Shown piece by piece: positions 23,215 through 31,723 of a DNA stretch of 34,649 nt (within the stretch, counting starts at the first letter, position 1; the number at the start of each line of letters is the position of its first letter). Position numbers and translations under genes: made by a program. The notes beneath the pieces were generated by a model. It saw only the letters and a program-made list of their open reading frames with translations. It did no database searches and was not told where the DNA came from. The DNA comes from Phycisphaeraceae bacterium (GTDB lineage Bacteria; Planctomycetota; Phycisphaerae; Phycisphaerales; Phycisphaeraceae), in contig JANQKT010000167.1 in NCBI GenBank assembly GCA_028280965.1, positions 1-34,649 on the forward strand, in the 5' to 3' direction.

Positions 23215-26200
23215 TCACCCGCTGTTGTTCTGCGGGACGCTGATGGCCTGGATCTGGCCGAGCGCGGCGCTCTGGTCCTGGAGCTGGGCGAGCGCCGTTT
23301 CCATCGCCTGGAACTCCGCGAGCAGCCGCTGGCGCCTGGATTCGAGACGCTCATTCAACTCCTCGATCCGCTGCTCATTGAGCCTGACCTGGGTGTCCAG
23401 CGTGTCGAGCTTGCCCTGCACGACGCCGTCGATGTCGTCGGTCAGCCGGTCCAGCAGCTTGCTGATCTCCACGCCCACGCCCTGGGCGACCAGCGTGTCG
23501 GTCTCCTCGCCGTTCTCATCGAGTTCGAACTGTTCGAAGGTCAGGAGCGCCTCTACGGCGTCGCGGTCGGTCTGCAGGGCCTGGTTGAACTTATCCTGGT
23601 CGAACTCGACGCGTGCGCCCTGACCGACGCGGATGCCGATCTCCGAGAGCGACTTGAACTGGCCGGTCAGTTCGCTGTTGGGCGCGATCAGCACATTAAA
23701 AAGGCGGCTGCGGATCTGCTGGACAGTCGCGTCGCCCAGCAGCAGGCCGCGTTCCTCGGTCTCGGCGTTGTAGCTGTCGTAGCGGTCCAGCGTGTCGAAC
23801 ACGCCGTTGAGCGAATCGACCAGCGAGCTCGCGTTGTCCACGATCGCTTGGTCATCGAGCGCGATCGTCACGGTCACCGGGTTGTCGCTGACCGACAGCA
23901 GGCTGATGTCGGCCCCCGGGATGATGGACGAAAGCGTGTTGGACTTGGACTCGACGACAATTGAGGTAGACGGGTCGTTTCCGCCGTAGAACACAACGGC
24001 GTCCTGCGCCTGGCTGAGCGTGATGGTGTTCAGGCCGATGCCGCCGTCGTCAAAAACAAACGCGCCGTCGGTGCCGGCCCGTTCCGAGCTCAGGCTCAGG
24101 CGGAAAGGCGCGCCCGGCGAGCCGTCGTTGATGACCGAGGCGGAGATGCCGATGTCCGCGTCGTTGATCTTGTTGGACAGCGTCGTGAGCGTGTCGGTGT
24201 TGGTGACGGTGATGACGTGCTCGAAGCCGCCCTCGATGTTCGCGCCGGCGCTCGCGGCGGTGCCGGCGATGCCGAGCTCGGCGGCGGTGGTCGAGCCCTC
24301 GTCCACGACCGACAACGCGACCGTCCCTGGGCCGTTGTCGATCAGTGTGATGCCGTCGCCGGTCGCGTTGACCTGCGCCTCGACGAGCTTGATACCGCTG
24401 CCGTCAAACGTCTCGGGGCTCGCGCCGTTGATCTCGGCGATGACATCATCGATCGTCTGCTCGTTGCCCTGCGTGAGGTCAACCGTGAAGCTGAACCCGT
24501 TGCTGGCGTTGATGGTGAACTGGCCGCGGGTGATGCCCAGGTCGTCCAGGCGTGTCCCGCCGTTGACGTAGCCGTAGTCGGTGTCGCCGGACTCCGCGAC
24601 GCCGTCTTCGTAGCTGCCGAAGAGGCCGAGCTGGGCCGCGGCGTTGCCCTGGACATCGGCGATAACCAGGTCGTTCGCCCCGCCGGCGGTGTCGGTGAGC
24701 GTGATGCCGTTGCCCGCGGTGTTGAGCGACGCGGTAACGCCGATGCCGGCGTTGTTGACCAGGTCCAGCAAGTCCTGCACGGAGCGGGCGGTGGTCAGGT
24801 CGATGTTGGCCGCGTTGCCCAGCGAGTCGGTGATGGAGACCTCCGCGTCGGCCGCGGGCGTGCCGACGGGCTGGAGCTCCAGGCCGGTCACGGTTGTCGC
24901 CGCCGCGTCATCGATGACCAGGCCCAGCGCGGTCGCGGTGGTCGCGCCGCCCACCCCGTCACGGACGACGAAGTTGCCCGACCCGCCGGTGTTGTCGGTG
25001 AGGGTGATCTGCTTGTTGGAGATCGTCGCGGTGATGTTGCCGCCGGTCGCGGTGTCGATGGCGTTGATGAGGTCGCCGACGGTCGTGAGGCTGTTGATAT
25101 CGATGTTGTAGTTCGCGCCGTTCTTATCCGTCAGGCGGATGTCGGCGTTGGCACCGGCGTTGGGCGAGATGCCCGCGCCCTGGTTGAGGTCGGTCAGCAG
25201 CGTGGAGCTGGCAAGCGGGATGACGCCGTCGCCGATGATCCCACCGATGCCCGTGCCGCCGAACAGGTCCTTGAGCAGCTTGGAGTTGATCGACGCGACC
25301 ACACGATCGCCGCCGAGCACGCCGTCGGCGTCAGCATCGGTGTCGCCGTCGGTCAGGCCCAGGTCGATGAGCGCGCTCGAGCCATTGCCCGAGGTGACGG
25401 TAAACGCCGCCCCGCCGCCGCCCGCATCGATCAATTCGATGCCGGTGCCGTCTGCGGAGGCCTGCGCGGTGACGGACGAGCCCGCGGCGGTCGCCGCATC
25501 CTCGATCGCATCGAACACATCGCCGAGCGCCAGCAGGTCGCTGAGGTCCACGACAAACGTCGTGCCCGCGCCGTCGGTGATCGACAGGTCCGAGCCGCCT
25601 CCAGTTCGGATGCCCTTGCCGTCGTTGAGCGAGCTGAGCAGCGTGTCCCGGCCGACGGTGTTGATGATCAGGCCCGTGCGGGTCGTGTCGTCACCGTCGC
25701 CGTCGCCCGTGCCGTTGCCCGCCAGGCCCAGCGCGGTGGCGGTGCCGGTCGTGCCGACGTCGGTGATGAGCAGGTCGCCGGTCCCGCCGGAGACGTCAGT
25801 GATCGTGAGCCGGTCGCCATCGATCTGCGCGAAAACGTTGGTGCTGGTCGAGGTGTTGATGCGGTCCAGCACATCATTAACGCTGACGACCGAGCGGAGG
25901 TCGACCAGGCCGGTCGCGCCCGAGCGGTCGGTGATGCGGATGAACCCGCGGTTGATGCCCGCCCCGCCGTTGAGGTTGGCCAGGCGTGTCTCGCTGTCGA
26001 GGCGCGCCTCGCCGCGGTCGAAGGTCAGCGTCCCGCCGTCGGGCGCGACCGCGGCGATGGATGCGTCCTGAAACCCGCGGGTAATCGACTGCTGGGCCGC
26101 GACCAGCCGGCCGACAGTAAAGCGGTACGTGCCCGGCGTCGCGCCGACACCAGAGCTGATGCTGACCACCGACTCGTCGGAGCTGCTAGAAGTCGTGCCG

Positions 26201-26415
26201 GAAAAGGAAGTCGAACCGGAGATCGCGTCGGCCGAGCCCTGCAACGCAAGCAGCCGGGCGTTGATGTCCTGGAAGGCGACCTGCTGGGACTGGATGACCG
26301 CGTTGCGCTGCTCGACAAGATCGCGCGGGCGCGCATCGATCGCGATGAGCTGGTCGACGATGCTGGTGATGTCCAAGCCGCTGATCAGCCCCACGCCGGT
26401 GGTGATCTGTCCCAT
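23215..26415 (-). CDS. fliD: Flagellar hook-associated protein 2 (filament cap), extra long
   Basis: A 1066-residue filament cap protein, about twice the usual length. The N terminus GQITTGVGLISGLDITSIVDQLI and the C-terminal coiled coil (about 1000-1055) are the conserved D0/D1 parts. Between them lie about five flagellin hook IN-type repeats of 90-120 residues each (about 130-720), seen as LTDLNQGAGI, ADIRLTDKNGANYNIDI, TVGDLINAID and ITLTDNTGGSGNFVV patterns, with Asp/Gly-rich joins such as GDGDGDDTT. The extra repeats would enlarge the exposed D2-D3 region of the cap. The C-terminal D1 part has ADISLLSVSDNPVTV and LFNVLIAPN. The start is the ATG at 26413-26415. Confidence 0.94.
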   Translation of the reverse strand: MGQITTGVGLISGLDITSIVDQLIAIDARPRDLVEQRNAVIQSQQVAFQDINARLLALQGSADAISGSTSFSGTTSSSSDESVVSISSGVGATPGTYRFTVGRLVAAQQSITRGFQDASIAAVAPDGGTLTFDRGEARLDSETRLANLNGGAGINRGFIRITDRSGATGLVDLRSVVSVNDVLDRINTSTSTNVFAQIDGDRLTITDVSGGTGDLLITDVGTTGTATALGLAGNGTGDGDGDDTTRTGLIINTVGRDTLLSSLNDGKGIRTGGGSDLSITDGAGTTFVVDLSDLLALGDVFDAIEDAATAAGSSVTAQASADGTGIELIDAGGGGAAFTVTSGNGSSALIDLGLTDGDTDADADGVLGGDRVVASINSKLLKDLFGGTGIGGIIGDGVIPLASSTLLTDLNQGAGISPNAGANADIRLTDKNGANYNIDINSLTTVGDLINAIDTATGGNITATISNKQITLTDNTGGSGNFVVRDGVGGATTATALGLVIDDAAATTVTGLELQPVGTPAADAEVSITDSLGNAANIDLTTARSVQDLLDLVNNAGIGVTASLNTAGNGITLTDTAGGANDLVIADVQGNAAAQLGLFGSYEDGVAESGDTDYGYVNGGTRLDDLGITRGQFTINASNGFSFTVDLTQGNEQTIDDVIAEINGASPETFDGSGIKLVEAQVNATGDGITLIDNGPGTVALSVVDEGSTTAAELGIAGTAASAGANIEGGFEHVITVTNTDTLTTLSNKINDADIGISASVINDGSPGAPFRLSLSSERAGTDGAFVFDDGGIGLNTITLSQAQDAVVFYGGNDPSTSIVVESKSNTLSSIIPGADISLLSVSDNPVTVTIALDDQAIVDNASSLVDSLNGVFDTLDRYDSYNAETEERGLLLGDATVQQIRSRLFNVLIAPNSELTGQFKSLSEIGIRVGQGARVEFDQDKFNQALQTDRDAVEALLTFEQFELDENGEETDTLVAQGVGVEISKLLDRLTDDIDGVVQGKLDTLDTQVRLNEQRIEELNERLESRRQRLLAEFQAMETALAQLQDQSAALGQIQAISVPQNNSG

Positions 26416-26539
26416 GGCACAAGCCTCCGAACGGGCGCAGCGCGCCCACGAAGGTTATCGACACATGACAGGGGCGGACTTGAATCCAACCGCGTCAAAG
26501 GTGGTGTATAAAATTCGTATTTGCAGAAGTTAACGACGT

Positions 26540-27565
26540 TTACTCGTCGCCAGGCGTGCCCGGTTTCAGCTCGCCGCTCTTGAGCGCTGCCAGCTTCTCA
26601 CGGATCAGGGCGCTCGGCAGCGCGTAGGTCTCGATCCGCCCGGCGCGGGCGATGTTCAGGCCGATCACCTCGCCCCGGAGGTTGACCAGGGGGCTGCCGC
26701 AGTCGTCCGGCCGAAGCTCCGCGTCGTGCTGGAGCACGCGCTCAAAGCCCCGGCGGCGCTCGCTGATCTGCCCGCCCATCCGGTTCATCCGCTCGCCGCG
26801 GCTGTTGGGGTCGGGGGTCAGTTCGCTCAGACGGACCGGCAGCTTCAGGCTCTCGCCGCCGCGCTCGACGGTGACCTCGACGATGTCGCCGACGTTGCGG
26901 TCCTGCAGCTTGCTCACCAGCTGCTCAACGGCGATCACCTTCTTCTGCTCGACATGCGTCAGCACATCATTGGGCTCGACGCCCGCCTCTGCGGCGCCGA
27001 AGTCCGGGTTGACCCACTGCACGCGCAGCCCGCTGGGGTGCGGCCGCAGGTTGACACCCAAGACCAGCTGTGGCGGCTGCACCGCACGCGGCTTGGCACT
27101 CACGATCCCCACCGCCTTGGGCGATTCGCCCTGGCCCACACACGCCACCCACTTGCCCAGCTTGGCCTCCGCGTCCACCAGCTTGACCGCGGTCAGACGA
27201 TCGGCGTCGATCTTCAGCATCGCCAGATCGTTAAACTGATCGACCCCGACCAGCTCGGCGTCAAGGCGCCGGCCGTCCGAGAGGTCGGCCTTGATCGCGC
27301 CGCGGCCGACCAGCTCGCTGGCCTTGCTCAGCACGTAGCCCTCGGCGTCAACGATCGTGCCCAGCGCACGGCCGTCGCCATCGATCGTGAGCTCGACCAC
27401 GCTCGCGCGCACCTCGCGCACGACCGGCTCGAACGCCTCACGCACCTGCGCATCGGTCGCGATACGCGACGAGCCGCGGTCCCGCTGGGCCAGTGCGTTC
27501 TGCGGCGCGAGCAAGGCGATCAGCACGAGCAGGGCCGGGACTCGATTGAACCGATGGATCATCAT
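26540..27565 (-). CDS. HtrA-like pseudoprotease with an internal PDZ domain
   Basis: A 341-residue exported protein (signal sequence about 9-27, ending NALA). The trypsin-like fold is recognisable but its residues are altered: the segment aligned with the catalytic His reads GYVLSKASEL, with Ser in the His place; the Asp is kept in FNDLAMLKI; the segment aligned with GNSGGPL is DDCGSPL, with Cys in the Ser place (about residue 289). A PDZ-like domain (LGVNLRPHPSGLRVQ to LKLPVRL, about 168-246) lies before this segment, not after GLNIARAGRIETYALPS as in ordinary HtrA. It is therefore probably not a serine protease. A -10-like TATACT lies 7 nt before the chosen ATG; the open frame begins six codons earlier with TTG. 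It follows an intact protease on the same strand. Confidence 0.78.
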   Translation of the reverse strand: MMIHRFNRVPALLVLIALLAPQNALAQRDRGSSRIATDAQVREAFEPVVREVRASVVELTIDGDGRALGTIVDAEGYVLSKASELVGRGAIKADLSDGRRLDAELVGVDQFNDLAMLKIDADRLTAVKLVDAEAKLGKWVACVGQGESPKAVGIVSAKPRAVQPPQLVLGVNLRPHPSGLRVQWVNPDFGAAEAGVEPNDVLTHVEQKKVIAVEQLVSKLQDRNVGDIVEVTVERGGESLKLPVRLSELTPDPNSRGERMNRMGGQISERRRGFERVLQHDAELRPDDCGSPLVNLRGEVIGLNIARAGRIETYALPSALIREKLAALKSGELKPGTPGDE

Positions 27566-27596
27566 ATTTCTCAGTATATGCAAGGAAAAAAGATCG

Positions 27597-28628
27597 CTAC
27601 TCGCCGCCCCCGGCCTTGCCGATGACGATCTCCAATTCCACTTGTTCTTCGCCGCGCTGGACGATGACCGCGGCCTTGTCGCCCGGCTCCATCGCCCGGA
27701 CAGTCAGCGCCAGATCGCCAAAGCTGCCGATCGGCTTGCCGTCGAACTCGATGATGACATCGCCGCGGCGCAGGCCCGCCTCCTCGGCCGGCGAGTCGGC
27801 GTTGACCCGCCCGATCGCCGCACCCTCGCCGAGCGCCTCGCGGTTGGCGCCCTGCACGCCGATGAACGGCCCGCCCGGGCGTACGCCGCCGCGAGCGACC
27901 CGGTTCCAGACCTCGCCCGCCGCCATCCGGTCCCAACCGTCGGTGAACTGCGCGATCGGGACGTGGTAGTTGTGCCGCAGGCTGTTGCTGATCCGGCTGT
28001 GGATACCAACGACCTCGCCGTCGAGGTTGAACAGCGGCCCGCCCGAGTCGCCGCCGATGATCGTGCAGTCGGTGCGGATCACGGTGGACCGAACCATGTT
28101 GATCCTGCCAAGCCGCGCGACGACCGGCCGCTCAATATTGAACCCGCCGGGGTGGCCCATCGCGACGACCCAGGCGCCCGGCTCGACGCCTTCCATATCG
28201 CCCATCTCGACGTGCGGCCAATCGCCCTCGTCGGTGATCTTCGCCAGCCCCGCATCGACGCCGACGTTGATGCCAAGCGTCTTGCCCCGGACGGTCTTGC
28301 CATCAGGGAACACAAACGTCACCGGCCGGTCCGGCTCGCTGGACACATGGCCCGCGGTCAGCACGTAGCCGTCCTCGGAGATGATCACCCCGCTGCCCGA
28401 GCCGCCGCCGGCGCGGACGCAGACGGTCGCGTCGGCGGCCTTTTCGATGACCGCCTCGACCCGCCGCTCGATCTCGGCGAGGTCCTCGACCGTCTCGGCC
28501 TTGACAGGCCGTTCGGCCACTTCTTCCGCCGCTTTCGCCGCACCGGTGGGCCACGCGATCAGACAGGCCAGCAGGACGGCGAACCCCACGCCGTAACGGG
28601 CGGGCCGATGAAACCGTGATGCTTGCAT
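27597..28628 (-). CDS. Trypsin-like serine protease with PDZ domain (HtrA/DegP family)
   Basis: A 343-residue exported S1C protease. A signal peptide (about 12-33, ending AAKAA) leads to a protease domain with an intact triad: H94 in GYVLTAGHVSS, D125 in NVGVDAGLAKI and S195 in GGDSGGPLFN. One PDZ domain (about 254-338, with FIGV, SPAEEAGLRRGDVIIEFDG) follows, normal for HtrA. It probably handles misfolded periplasmic proteins. A TTG two codons upstream extends the frame, but the ATG fits better. It ends about 30 bases before the pseudoprotease start, so the pair is likely one operon. Confidence 0.9.
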   Translation of the reverse strand: MQASRFHRPARYGVGFAVLLACLIAWPTGAAKAAEEVAERPVKAETVEDLAEIERRVEAVIEKAADATVCVRAGGGSGSGVIISEDGYVLTAGHVSSEPDRPVTFVFPDGKTVRGKTLGINVGVDAGLAKITDEGDWPHVEMGDMEGVEPGAWVVAMGHPGGFNIERPVVARLGRINMVRSTVIRTDCTIIGGDSGGPLFNLDGEVVGIHSRISNSLRHNYHVPIAQFTDGWDRMAAGEVWNRVARGGVRPGGPFIGVQGANREALGEGAAIGRVNADSPAEEAGLRRGDVIIEFDGKPIGSFGDLALTVRAMEPGDKAAVIVQRGEEQVELEIVIGKAGGGE

Positions 28629-28774
28629 AGGCAATCAACTCCGCGGTCGAGGGACTGATTCCAACCCTTCTCGTCTCATTTAAGGATACCTAACGCCTAA
28701 CGCCTGGCATAGGTTCATCTTGCAGCCGGCGTGGGCCCTTTCAACCAAAAACAATAGGCGAGGTTTAACCCGAT

Positions 28775-28792
28775 GTGACAGCTACTTGTCAC
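28775..28792. promoter_or_regulatory. Dyad upstream of the LuxR-type gene
   Basis: GTGACA-N6-TGTCAC, an 18-bp dyad in the 207-base divergent region between the protease operon and the LuxR-type gene, about 44 bases before the latter's start. The size suits a dimeric regulator operator. A tandem CCTAACG pair lies nearby at about 28689-28702. No function is demonstrated. Confidence 0.35.
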
Positions 28793-28835
28793 TATCGCTG
28801 GTTAATTTCCGGGCTCACCCTTACGGAGTAGCCCG

Positions 28836-29150
28836 ATGCAGAAGCCATTTATCGCCCAGAATACATCTGATTCAGTGTCCCAACAGGCGCCTGCCGCCCC
28901 GGTTTTCCAACCCGAAATCGCGCCGGTGGATGCTTCACCACGCCGCTCCAGCCCGCCGCTGAGCCCGACCGAGCACCGCGTCTACGACCTGCTGCTCCAG
29001 CACCTGACCGAGCGCCAGGTCGCCGAGCGGATGAACCGCTCGCACAACACGGTCCACGTCCACGTCCGAAATATCTACCGCAAGCTCGGCGTCCGGTCCC
29101 GGCAGGAACTATTTCAGCTGCCATACCAGGCCACGAAACGCAGCATCTGA
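28836..29150 (+). CDS. Small LuxR/GerE-type HTH protein
   Basis: A 104-residue protein with a Pro/Ser-rich N-terminal tail and a C-terminal GerE-type helix-turn-helix at about 41-96: LSPTEHRVYDLLLQHLTERQVAERM, then SHNTVHVHVRNIYRKLGVRSRQEL. There is no receiver or ligand-binding domain, so it may be a minimal transcription factor or work with a partner. A Shine-Dalgarno GGAG at 28825-28828 lies 7 nt before the ATG. Its neighbours are the exported protease pair (divergent) and the retropepsin-like gene. Confidence 0.88.
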   Translation: MQKPFIAQNTSDSVSQQAPAAPVFQPEIAPVDASPRRSSPPLSPTEHRVYDLLLQHLTERQVAERMNRSHNTVHVHVRNIYRKLGVRSRQELFQLPYQATKRSI

Positions 29151-29181
29151 AGCCGCCTTGGGCCAGGACACCAACCGGCGA

Positions 29182-29187
29182 TATGAT
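29182..29187 (+). promoter_or_regulatory. -10-like box of the retropepsin-like gene
   Basis: TATGAT, followed by about 73 nt of leader before the ATG at 29261. It overlaps the upstream in-frame ATGs at 29183 and 29186, which argues against those as starts. Confidence 0.4.
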
Positions 29188-29260
29188 GGTTGGCGGTGCC
29201 TGCCTGTATGCCACCGGGCATGCCGGATCGCTGTTCGACCCCTTATTTGCGAGTCCATCG

Positions 29261-30310
29261 ATGAGACTGTCGCCTTCCCCGCTGCCGCTTGTGCTGTTCG
29301 CCGTTGTGCTTGCCACCACTTCCGGGGCTTCCGGGCCGGCCGGGGCCGACCCGGCGAAGACCCTCGAAGACGCCGGGCTGACCAAGGTCGGCGTGGAGTA
29401 CGTCATCGCGGAGGAGACCGAGATCATCCGCGCCCGCCGGGATATCACCACGGCCCAGCGTGAATTGAAGTCGGCCGAGGACGATTTCCGCAAGGCCGAG
29501 CGCAAGATCGCCCAGGCCAAGCACTACATCGCCGCACTCCAGAACGAGATCGACGAGTTGGAGAGCCGCCGGCTGCGTGCCGACGACCGCAACGAGCACG
29601 CGCGTTACGTCGAAGCGATCCGGGAAAAGCAGGCTGAGATCGAGCAGGCCCATGCGGAGCGACAGAAGTTCCAGGACGACCAGCAGGCGAAGATCGACGA
29701 CGCCCGGGCCGCGTACATCGAGACGATGTACACCTGGGTCGAGAAGGCCAAGGCCGTCACCGACAAGTACGCCGAGCTGGCGAAGAACGAAGAAGTCGCC
29801 CAGGCCATCGCCGTGATGGCCGAGCAGGACAAGCGCAAGTACAAGCTCGGCCCGAGTCGGCGCTTCGCGTCGATCCAGAAGGAACTCGCCAAGGCCGCCG
29901 AGGAGTACCAGCGCGGCGCGGTGGACCTGCGTAAAGAAGGCAACGTGATGATGATCGACGTGCGAATCAACGGCAAGCCGATCCGCTCGATGATCCTGGA
30001 CACGGGCGCCAGCTCGATGAGCCTGCCCTACCTCTTCGCCAAGGACCTGGGCATCGAGCCGACCGAGAAGGACCCGATCGTCAAGGTGCAGATGGCGGAC
30101 GGCGAGCTGGTCGATGCCTGGCAAATCAAGCTCGAATCGGTTCAGGTCGGCGAGTTCGTTGTCAAGAACGTCGAGGCCCTAGTCCTGCCCGAATCCCTGC
30201 ACGCCGCGCCCGCACTCTTGGGCAACTCGTTCCTGAGCAACTTCACCTACGAGATCGATCCGGAGCGCGGCAAGCTGATTCTGAGCCGGCTTAAGAAGGA
30301 AGATGAGTAA
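29261..30310 (+). CDS. Exported coiled-coil protein with retropepsin-like aspartic protease domain
   Basis: A 349-residue protein. A signal peptide (MRLSPSPLPLVLFAVVLATTSGASG) is followed by a long charged helical stretch (about 45-200) rich in Ala, Glu, Lys and Arg with heptad character, for example REKQAEIEQAHAERQKF. The C-terminal domain (about 225-340) is a clan AA aspartic protease: VRINGKPIRSMILDTGASSMSLP contains the catalytic D247 in DTGAS, and LLGNSFLSNFTYEIDPERGKLIL is the conserved end of such domains. One half-site is present, so it would act as a dimer. The coiled coil could provide the dimerisation. Start chosen at the signal peptide; the frame extends upstream to 29183. Confidence 0.85.
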   Translation: MRLSPSPLPLVLFAVVLATTSGASGPAGADPAKTLEDAGLTKVGVEYVIAEETEIIRARRDITTAQRELKSAEDDFRKAERKIAQAKHYIAALQNEIDELESRRLRADDRNEHARYVEAIREKQAEIEQAHAERQKFQDDQQAKIDDARAAYIETMYTWVEKAKAVTDKYAELAKNEEVAQAIAVMAEQDKRKYKLGPSRRFASIQKELAKAAEEYQRGAVDLRKEGNVMMIDVRINGKPIRSMILDTGASSMSLPYLFAKDLGIEPTEKDPIVKVQMADGELVDAWQIKLESVQVGEFVVKNVEALVLPESLHAAPALLGNSFLSNFTYEIDPERGKLILSRLKKEDE

Positions 30311-30393
30311 GTAGCGGTCACCTGATCACGGGTTCAACGGATTACCCGCGGTTTTCATACACGGCTTGGTGACGCTGTTGATTGGATTGTTGC

Positions 30394-30918
30394 CTACCCC
30401 ACCGGCTTGAAGCGCTCGGCGTTGGTCATCCCGCCGACGATACGGCGGCCGGCCCGCTGGACCGGGCGCGTCATCACCGCGCCGGTCACGGTAGAAACCA
30501 TTGGTTTCGGGCCGATCTTCACCGCCATGCGGACCGTCGCACCGTGATGGGCAAGCATCGCGCGGGCGTTGAGCTGGCCGGTCGCCAAAGAGTGGGGGTG
30601 CAGCTCGGCCCGGCCGTAGACGACCACCTTGCCGTCCACCCGGCCGGTGCTCTGGAGCTGGCCGCAGATAAGCCGGCCAACCATCTCGCCGGACTCGCCG
30701 AGGTGGACAGTACCCATCGTCGAGACGTCGCCCTGCATCTTGGCATCCAGGTGCAGGTCCTCGAACGCGAGCGGGCGCGTGCACTGCGGGCAGCGGACGG
30801 ACATCGCCTTCTGGGAGATGTCAAAGCTGGCCGAGCAGTGCGGGCAGCTGACCGTCCGCACGGCTTTGGGCTTGGGCCCCTTGGGATGGAACGCGGCGAG
30901 CGCCGGGCGCAGTGGCAT
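30394..30918 (-). CDS. Zinc-ribbon bactofilin-like protein
   Basis: A 174-residue protein. A CxxC...CxxC zinc ribbon (C25, C28, C43, C46; SCPHC and RCPQC) precedes a bactofilin-type repeat region (about 52-145) with the short beta-helix turns DAKMQGDVSTMGTVHLGE, GQLQSTGRVDGKVVVYGRAEL. The C-terminal tail is basic (RPVQRAGRRIVGG). It follows the classical bactofilin gene by 30 bases, with a Shine-Dalgarno GGAG before the ATG, so the pair is probably an operon. The zinc ribbon may link the filament to a partner or nucleic acid; that is inference. Confidence 0.82.
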   Translation of the reverse strand: MPLRPALAAFHPKGPKPKAVRTVSCPHCSASFDISQKAMSVRCPQCTRPLAFEDLHLDAKMQGDVSTMGTVHLGESGEMVGRLICGQLQSTGRVDGKVVVYGRAELHPHSLATGQLNARAMLAHHGATVRMAVKIGPKPMVSTVTGAVMTRPVQRAGRRIVGGMTNAERFKPVG

Positions 30919-30948
30919 CGCGGTGGCCCTCCAAAACAGGGCCGACGG

Positions 30949-31491
30949 TTACCGCTGCCCGGCCGGTCGGCGGGTCTGGAGGACCTTGGCCCGGCGGCGC
31001 TGGAGCGCGGCATTCACCGAGCCGGGGTTGGTCGTGACCTGCTGCTCCTGCTCCTCTTCGGCCGACTCGTCCTGCTGGGACACGATCGAAGAGGTGAAGG
31101 CCTGCGGCTCGTCTTCGTAGGCGTCCTGCTGGCCGAGCGCTTCGCCGGCGGCTTGAATCGCCTTGGGACCGACGCAGACATCGCCCTGGAAGACGGCTCC
31201 CTCGATAACGTTGAGGTGGCTGGTGTAGAGCTGGCCGACAAGTTCGGCACCGGGGACAAGCTCGCAGCCGTGCTCGGCGACGACATCCGCCTCGGCCTTG
31301 CCGCCCATGCGGAGGGTGCCGGCGATGATCGTGCCGTTGATCTGCGAGGACTCGGTCAGCTCGAGCATGCCGGTGACACGCAGGGTGCCGGTGAACTGGC
31401 CCATGATGACCGCGTCGTTGTCGAGGGTGAGCTCGCCGGAGATCTTGCAGTCGGGTCCCAGAACGGTCTTATTGCGGGTGGCTTCGCCCAT
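30949..31491 (-). CDS. Bactofilin (polymer-forming cytoskeletal protein)
   Basis: A 180-residue bactofilin. The central domain (about 8-112) shows the regular hydrophobic turns of the right-handed beta-helix: KTVLGPDCKISGELTL, AVIMGQFTGTLRV, SQINGTIIAGTLRMGG, AEHGCELVPGAELVGQLYT, VIEGAVFQGDV. Bactofilins form nucleotide-free filaments that scaffold cell-envelope machinery. The tail (about 113-180) is Glu/Gln-rich then basic and probably disordered. A Shine-Dalgarno GGAG precedes the ATG. It is first in the two-gene unit with the zinc-ribbon bactofilin, and is divergent from the uracil-DNA glycosylase gene (232-base gap). Confidence 0.92.
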   Translation of the reverse strand: MGEATRNKTVLGPDCKISGELTLDNDAVIMGQFTGTLRVTGMLELTESSQINGTIIAGTLRMGGKAEADVVAEHGCELVPGAELVGQLYTSHLNVIEGAVFQGDVCVGPKAIQAAGEALGQQDAYEDEPQAFTSSIVSQQDESAEEEQEQQVTTNPGSVNAALQRRRAKVLQTRRPAGQR

Positions 31492-31685
31492 GGTTGTTGC
31501 TCCAATACAGCGTCATTGGTCGGAAAATCGAAGCCGGCCTGCGGTCGGCTGATGCGTGTATTGCATCGGATGAGCCGCGTTTTTCATCCACAAACCGAGC
31601 CGTAACGCGGCGATCTGCCCGGCGGGTGGTTTTCTCGGACGTTTGGGGCGGCCACTACCGGCATTCGGCGATTAGCCCTGAGCCA

Positions 31686-31715
31686 TTGGCCGAGCTATCC
31701 AGGCGGGTGTATGCT
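31686..31715 (+). promoter_or_regulatory. Promoter of the uracil-DNA glycosylase gene
   Basis: TTGGCC (31686-31691), 18-nt spacer, TATGCT (31710-31715), then 8 nt to the ATG at 31724. This is a complete -35/-10 pair whose predicted start lies at the start codon, so the mRNA is probably leaderless. Confidence 0.55.
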
Positions 31716-31723
31716 CAGCGGCG

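Noticed and set aside
26455..26483. Possible flagellar sigma-28 promoter before fliD (GTCGATAA with TCAA upstream on the minus strand)
   Set aside because: The -10 part is close to GCCGATAA, but the upstream element is poor and the spacing (17 nt) is off the usual 15.
24217..26511. Long plus-strand open frame opposite fliD, and similar ones opposite pcrA (18637-20742) and GH116 (14985-16298)
   Set aside because: These are high-GC antisense frames over genes with clear domain matches; their products are Arg/Ala/Asp-rich and show no domain.
30311..30393. Terminator between the convergent retropepsin-like and bactofilin genes
   Set aside because: Only a 5-bp CGGGT/ACCCG stem and a loose outer inverted repeat are present, too weak to call.
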